Assembly (NCBI GenBank): GCA_001692895.1
Contig: KV748204.1
Location: forward strand, 1,516,771-1,580,770
Length of the DNA: 64,000 nucleotides
Direction: 5' to 3'
Origin: Cenococcum geophilum 1.58
Taxonomy: Eukaryota > Ascomycota > Dothideomycetes > Gloniales > Gloniaceae
In this document: positions 58,719 to 64,000 of the stretch, one piece after another
Layout: each line of letters begins with the position of its first letter
Numbering within the stretch: the stretch's first letter is position 1
The notes under the pieces: model-generated
Told to the model about the DNA's origin: nothing
The model's database searches: none
What the model saw: the letters and a program-made list of their open reading frames with translations, nothing else
Program-made: the position numbers and the translations under genes

Positions 58719-60847
58719 CTAACAAGACCAGACGCCTACCATGCCGTTCTTGCGCCCTTCAACTGTGTAGCCGTCCTTGATGCGCACCCGCTCGACTATG
58801 GAGAGAACACCAGCCTCATCGTCCGCACCGACACCCGGCCCGCAGTTCCAGTGCCGGCCGTCCGTCTTGTCGTAGACTTTGACGACGTCTTCACCTGCGG
58901 CGGTGACAATGCGGCGCGCGTCGAACATCATGCTGGTAACAGGATTATCGTAGGCGTAGGCGTCATAAATTGAGCCGGTACGGAGATCCCAGATCTGCTT
59001 AAGTCAGCCAGTTGCCATGAGGATCGATATAATGACTAGTTTTGCTTACCCGAATGCTTCTGTCTAAACTTCCCGTGACGAGATGGACGTCGTCAAACTG
59101 CAGACAAGTCACTGGCCCTGTATGTCCCACTAGGCTCCGGTGCACTTGCCCGCTTCTGAGATCCCAAAGTCGTACCATACCATCAGCAGTTCCGCATGCG
59201 AGTGCGGCATCGAAGACTTGAAGAGCACCAACGAAATCAGCTGATGCGTCAGGTAACCGTCCTGTCTGACGCCATTGGCTGCTGTTCGCATTTAAGGTGG
59301 CTGTTGCTTGTGCTGCTGCCCACAAGACATCAAGGGTTTGCACACAACGGCCTTTCACTAAATCCCACTGTCGAAGAGTTTTATCTGCTGAGCCAGAGAC
59401 AAGGGTGTCACCCCGGAAATGAAGCGCCGTGACTTCGTCCATGTGGGCTTCAAGTGAGAATAATGGACAATCCTNCATGATAGTTGGTGGTGGCGGTGGT
59501 GGAGCGTCCTCGGCGTTTTCGAATGTTAAACCGTCATCCTCTTCCTCCTGGCCATCTTTATTTATCCGATTATCTAACGGGGCGTATTCTGCGCGACTCA
59601 GATCCCAAAGACGGATGGAAGCATCCATAGAACCCGTTGCAACAATATTGTCTTCCACTTGTAAGCAGCGCACTGATGAAAGGTGGCCTTCGAGAAAACC
59701 CATGCATCGCCCAGCACTAAGATCCCACACTCTTACTGTATCATCTAAAGCAGCCGTGACCATTGTGCCCCATGGCACATCGAAATCTAGCGCGGTAATC
59801 ATATCGTTATGTGCCTCTAATTCCTTGATCTTTGACCCAGGCTCTAGATGCTCATGTAGGATTGCCAGAGATAACCTCCTTGGTCTCTTCCTTCGTTTAG
59901 ACTTCGGGGAAGAAGGCAATTTTTCATAAATAGATGCAGACATGAAATCTCCCGAGCCCCCATCCGTGCTTGGAGCTCCACCAGTATCGGGCGACTTTGG
60001 TGCCAAGGCTGCTGCATCTTCAAGTTCTTCCTGGAGGTCTTCAAGCCTGTTTTCGACATCTAGGATATCACGCTCCAAGTCCATTTCATCCTGCTCAAGC
60101 CCAGCTAGTCTATCCAAAACAATCTTGCGCATTGTGTTCAAATTTGCGATTTTGTTGTCAATTTCGTGGATTTCGGTAGCGCACATGTGCTTCCGTACAC
60201 CGAGCATCTCCAGCCGATGGCTCATACTGTGCTTCTCCTTTCTCAATTTGACAAGAGACGGCGGTGCGTTTGGGTCATCTTCAGCTTCCCCTAACAATCG
60301 TTGACCTCGCGAGTTGTGTCCATACCTATTCTTGAGACCATTATTTTCCTCTGGCATAGAAGCCTGAAACCCCTGAAAAAGCGAATATACATTGTTGTCT
60401 TCGGGGATGTTGGCGAGAAGCTCGTCTGGGAGGTAGGAAAGAGCTCGTTGTTGGATTTCTGGTACGGATATTCTAGACCGCACTATTTCTCGAGGAGTTG
60501 TTTGCGCAAAGGAGAAAACCGATCGTTGGAGCATTGGACGCCTAAGTTCTTTGTGAAGCTCGCCAAGTGCGTTTTGGTAGTGTTGGCTAACACCACCTTC
60601 CCCCAGGGGCCCTGATATTAGGTGGCCTGCAGTTGCTGTAACTTTTCGCCCAAATGCTTCTAACTGCCGTGTCTGTCCAGAAAAAAAAGTTTAGATTTTG
60701 TGCTTATGCAGCATATTGAAATGTCAGGTAAGAGCTTACAGGAAGACCATCAATAATGCTAGATTCATCATCTGACGGTGTCATTGGCCTCGTGCTCCCT
60801 GATCTGCCACGGGGCGGCGAGCCATCACGGCTCGAGGAGCTGGCCAT
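58719..60847 (-). CDS. mdv1: Mitochondrial division protein 1 (WD40 adaptor), three exons, 668 aa
   Basis: Exons 60847-60740, 60672-59050 and 58994-58719. Introns are 67 nt (GTAAGC...GGACAG) and 55 nt (GTAAGC...AAGCAG). The start [17 protein letters not shown] is the only ATG giving the conserved [22 protein letters not shown] junction. Mdv1/Caf4 proteins bridge tail-anchored Fis1 and the dynamin Dnm1 on the mitochondrial outer membrane to drive fission. Visible parts: a Fis1-binding-type helical N-terminal region ([35 protein letters not shown]; residues about 37-160), a coiled coil (about 176-260), and a seven-blade WD40 propeller from about 320 to the end, with [60 protein letters not shown] and a final GVWSC. 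One ambiguous base (59475) falls at about residue 436, in an acidic/proline-rich loop. It is divergent from the chorismate mutase gene. Confidence 0.93.
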
Positions 60848-61149
60848 GCGAATATGCGAAGGAAATGTGAAGGAAAAGGTTGCAGGTATGTCGGAGGGCC
60901 TAATTGCTGGTAGGGAGCGTCATTATGGTCGGAAGGAGCTGCTAGTAAAGAAATGGTGAAATTGGTGAAAAGGTAGCATGCGGTGTTGGGATGAGTGCCT
61001 GAGGTCGCATGAAGTCGGTCTGCAGGTCGCGGTCTTACATAGTGCGTCATTCTCTTCCCGGCATCGGCTATGGTTGAAGATAGCCAAGAACACAAGTTAA
61101 TCGCTCTTCTTCAGTATTAACTAGCTCGGCTGTTCTACGCTGTGGCATT
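60848..61149. promoter_or_regulatory. Shared divergent promoter of mdv1 and chorismate mutase
   Basis: 302 bp separate the two start codons. The region must carry both promoters and 5' leaders. A CT-rich stretch (CGCTCTTCTTCAG, about 61101-61113) lies 40-50 bp before the chorismate mutase ATG. No specific factor site was assigned. Confidence 0.6.
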
Positions 61150-62062
61150 ATGGATTCTGCAATTGATCTCTCTGATGTGTCGAAAGCTCTGGATCTTGCT
61201 AACATTCGTTTTCAACTTATGTAAGTGACAACCCCTAGTGCGAACTGCGGACGCTGAGTCCAGCTGACAACTTCCAGCCGACTTGAGGACACTATCACTT
61301 TCCACCTGATAGAGCGAGCCCAATTCCCTCTCAACCATACCATCTATGTCCCGGGAGGCGTGCGGATACCTAACAGTTCTCTGAGTCTATTTGATTGGAT
61401 GCTCCGAGAGCAAGAACGCTTCCACTCACTCGTCCGCCGATATCAGTCACCAGACGAATACCCGTTCTTCCCGGATGCCCTCGAGACGCCCATCCTTAGA
61501 CCTCTAGACTACCCCCAAATCCTGCACCCAAACGATGTGAATGTAAACAAGAAACTCAAGGAATGTTATATTAAACTCATTTTGCCAGCTGCATGCGCAC
61601 AGTTTGGCAGAGAGGAGAGAGGGGAGGCTCAGGAAAACTACGGGTCTGCAGCTACTTGCGATGTGGCATGCTTACAAGCACTGTCTCGACGCATACATTT
61701 TGGAAAATTTGTTGCGGAGGCAAAGTTTAGGAAGGAGAAGGACCACTTCGTAAAGCTGATAAAGTCAGAGGATAGGAAGGGAATAGATGAGGCTATCACA
61801 GATGCTAAGGTGGAGAAGCAGGTCTTGGAGAGGTTGAGATTGAAGGCAAAGACATATGGCACAGATCCGGATGGAGGATCTGACAGTCCTGTCAAAATTA
61901 ATGTGGATGCTGTGGTAGCCATGTATAAGGTAAGACTACCGACTGCCCCCTAGAGGTGTAGAAACTAAGACCCTGAACTAGGACTGGGTCATACCTTTGA
62001 CTAAAGAGGTTGAAGTGGAATATCTTATGCAAAGACTCAAGGCCACCGAAAGGGAGTGCTAA
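61150..62062 (+). CDS. aro7: Chorismate mutase, three exons, 267 aa
   Basis: Exons 61150-61220, 61278-61929 and 61982-62062. Introns are 57 nt (GTAAGT...TTCCAG) and 52 nt (GTAAGA...AACTAG). The protein begins [20 protein letters not shown] and continues [19 protein letters not shown]. It has the usual length of the AroQ eukaryotic class. It converts chorismate to prephenate, the branch point to Phe and Tyr. Residues matching the active site are the Arg of [19 protein letters not shown] (Arg and Lys pair), and the C-terminal [15 protein letters not shown] with Thr and Glu. [10 protein letters not shown] corresponds to the Gly-Ser site where, in yeast Aro7, Tyr (inhibitor) and Trp (activator) bind, so allosteric control is probably kept. 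The likely location is the cytosol. Sequence and splice sites show no damage. Confidence 0.95.
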
Positions 62063-62686
62063 GCCTAAAACATGGCTGGAAGTTTTTCTCAGTCTTGTGT
62101 AAGTTCCTACAATGGATACATCATTTGCGTACTGTGCTGTATCTGGGGCCCGCTGACCTTTTTATCTAGACCCATGATGTTGTTTCACGTTTTTCTAAAC
62201 CTCGTTATCATATTTTTAATTTTAGCGTTTGGCAAGAAGACTTGATTCCACGCATTTAGCATCACAGTTATCATAAACACCTCTGTGCACAGCGTATATG
62301 AGAGAGCTGAAGTTTCTTGGGCGATTTTTATGAGTCATACCGGGGAATTCCTTTTCCTATAGAGAAAAGTATGGAGCTGTGACTCCACAATAGATTATCT
62401 GTGGTGGTATACGCAGTGCATGTAGAACTAGAGTGACTTGTGACGTTCTAAAATAGATAACAACGGTTCTAGAACTGCAAATCGACCATCCGGAACAAAA
62501 TAATGCGATGGAAGCTCTCGCTTCCTAAATCTTGATATGAAACACTATTTGTCTTGAGAAATGCCTTCGGAGTGCATGCGAAACCTGCAACTAAGGCCAC
62601 GTGATCTTAACGGCCCCTTTAATAATGCCGTGAGGTCCCATAAGGCATCAGCTCATCCATATTTCTCACAACAAAAATCTATCACA
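62063..62686. other. Intergenic between chorismate mutase and alg3
   Basis: 624 bp, GC-normal, holding the 3' UTR of chorismate mutase and the promoter of alg3. An in-frame upstream ATG at 62561 would extend alg3 by 42 codons of unconserved sequence; the ATG at 62687 in ATCACAATGA is preferred. Confidence 0.5.
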
Positions 62687-64000
62687 ATGAATTTAATCGA
62701 ACGGAGCGTCGACCTTGCGGGGAACCCAAAGCATACCAGATGGCTTTCGCCATTGCTCCTCATAGCGGACGCGGCTCTTTGCGGTCTAATAATATGGACG
62801 ATCCCCTGTTTGTGATATCTTGCCAAGAATGTCCGAACCTCTGCTAAGCCGTTATTAGACACCGAAATCGACTGGCAAGCTTATATGGAGCAAGTTGAGA
62901 TCTATCTCACAGGAGAACGAGACTACAAAAATATTGAAGGCGGAACAGGCCCTCTTGTCTATCCCGCTGTTCACGTGTATATTTACCGCGCTCTCTACGC
63001 GCTCACAGATCGGGGGACCAATATTCTCCTAGCTCAGATCATCTTTGGGCTTGTATATCTGGCGAACTTGGCCGTGGTAATGGCTTGCTATAGACTAGCA
63101 AAGGTTTGACGCTTTCCTATATTGTATTGCTTCAAGTAAGAACTAAACGCTCATGCAAGGCACCACCATACGTTTTTCCACTTCTTATTTTATCAAAACG
63201 ACTGCATAGCATCTTTATCCTGCGCTGCTTTAATGACTGCTTTGCGGTCCTGGGGCTTTTCCTAGCTATCTATGCCTACCAAAGGCGCATGTGGACTATT
63301 GGATCGTTTTTGTATACGATTGGTCTTAATGTTAAGATGACAGCTTTGCTGCCTCTTCCTGCAATCGGTATGGTTCTACTTCAATCTATTGGCCAATCAA
63401 GAGCAATCACGCAGGCTTTGATTATTGGGCAGATGACGGTACGTTTATCATAATTTGATGTGCCGGTTGGTCTAAGTGGTGCATAGATCGTTTACGGATA
63501 TCCGTTCTTATATTACTACACATCTTCATACATATCCAGAGCATTCCAGTTCACACGGCAGTTCTTGTACAAATGGACAGTCAACTGGAGATTTGTTAAA
63601 GAAGAAATTTTTCTATCAAAGGGCTTCTCATTGTCACTATTGGGAGCGCACGCCGGTCTCCTTTCATTCTTTACTATCACCCGGTGGACCAAACCAGCAC
63701 AACGACCCTTCCCGGATTTCATAAATTTGGTATTTAATGATCCCTGGGACCAAGAACGAATTTCTAGGAAAATAACACCCCAATTCGTCATGNCTACAAT
63801 CCTGACAGCCAACGCAATCGGCATGCTTTGTGCGAGATCCCTCCATTATCAATTCTACGCCTATATTGCGTGGACAACACCCTTCCTGTTATGGCGGGCC
63901 GGCTTCCATCCTATCATTCAGTATTGCCTCTGGCTTGTGCAAGAGTGGGCCTGGAACGTTTACCCGAGCACAGAAGCAAGTTCGTTGGTGGTTGTGAGTG
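62687..64000 (+). CDS. alg3: Dol-P-Man:Man5GlcNAc2-PP-Dol alpha-1,3-mannosyltransferase, partial
   Basis: Exons 62687-62807, 62859-63103, 63160-63438 and 63487 to beyond 64000. Introns of 51, 56 and 48 nt start GTTTGT, GTTTGA and GTACGT and end TTAG, CAAG and ATAG. About 386 codons are visible of a family usually a little over 400 aa; the C-terminus lies past the window. Alg3 (GT58) adds the first lumenal mannose, from dolichol-phosphate-mannose, to the lipid-linked oligosaccharide in the ER. Diagnostic stretches are [20 protein letters not shown] (first lumenal loop with the conserved acidic pair), [62 protein letters not shown] [16 protein letters not shown], and [20 protein letters not shown], with multiple hydrophobic spans throughout. 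One ambiguous base (63793) falls near residue 318. Confidence 0.93.

Noticed and set aside
58677-60615. Several plus-strand frames of 69-166 codons over mdv1
   Set aside because: All are antisense shadows of the WD40 and coiled-coil coding sequence.
52428-64000. Secondary-metabolite or defence gene cluster
   Set aside because: The intact genes are an ankyrin protein, mdv1, chorismate mutase and alg3. No synthase, transporter, regulator or NLR is present.

Overview
The window comes from a filamentous ascomycete (Pezizomycotina). The evidence is spliceosomal introns of about 48-67 nt, fungal housekeeping genes (mdv1, a chorismate mutase, alg3), fungal Copia, Gypsy, hAT and Tc1/mariner relics, and mutation of the RIP (repeat-induced point mutation) type. 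In the repeats almost all differences between copies are transitions, CA/TG dinucleotides are rare, TA is abundant, and Trp/Gln codons have become stops.

Bases 1 to about 52,300 form an AT-rich repeat block in which I find no intact host gene. It holds: Copia and Gypsy fragments (1-5027); a tandem Gypsy-A array with the pattern LTR-body-LTR-body-LTR (5028-21966) flanked by one 5-bp target duplication, with a Tc1-type element inside its middle LTR; solo LTRs; and an old minus-strand Gypsy-E element (22822 to about 48009) broken by three later insertions, namely Gypsy-A copy 3 (23837-31796), Copia-B (33550-39859) and Copia-B' (40917-47447). Each of the three is flanked by its own perfect 5-bp duplication. 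A 3'-truncated Copia-C (48010 to about 52300) closes the block.

At about 52.3 kb composition changes abruptly. A transition zone follows: a broken F-box-like gene, a CAAG microsatellite, a RIP-degraded hAT transposase, an apparently intact two-exon ankyrin-repeat gene (55199-56094), a 1.46-kb mariner-type element with long GC-rich inverted ends, and a 125-bp orphan piece of Gypsy-A.

From about 58.7 kb the DNA is ordinary gene-rich euchromatin: mdv1 on the minus strand (three exons, mitochondrial fission adaptor), divergently paired across about 300 bp with a chorismate mutase gene (three exons, Phe/Tyr synthesis), then alg3 (at least four exons, ER N-glycan assembly), which runs off the right edge. 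These three genes have unrelated housekeeping roles, and nothing here suggests a biosynthetic or defence cluster. The noteworthy material is the architecture and mutational history of the transposon nest, and an unassigned coding segment inside Gypsy-A.
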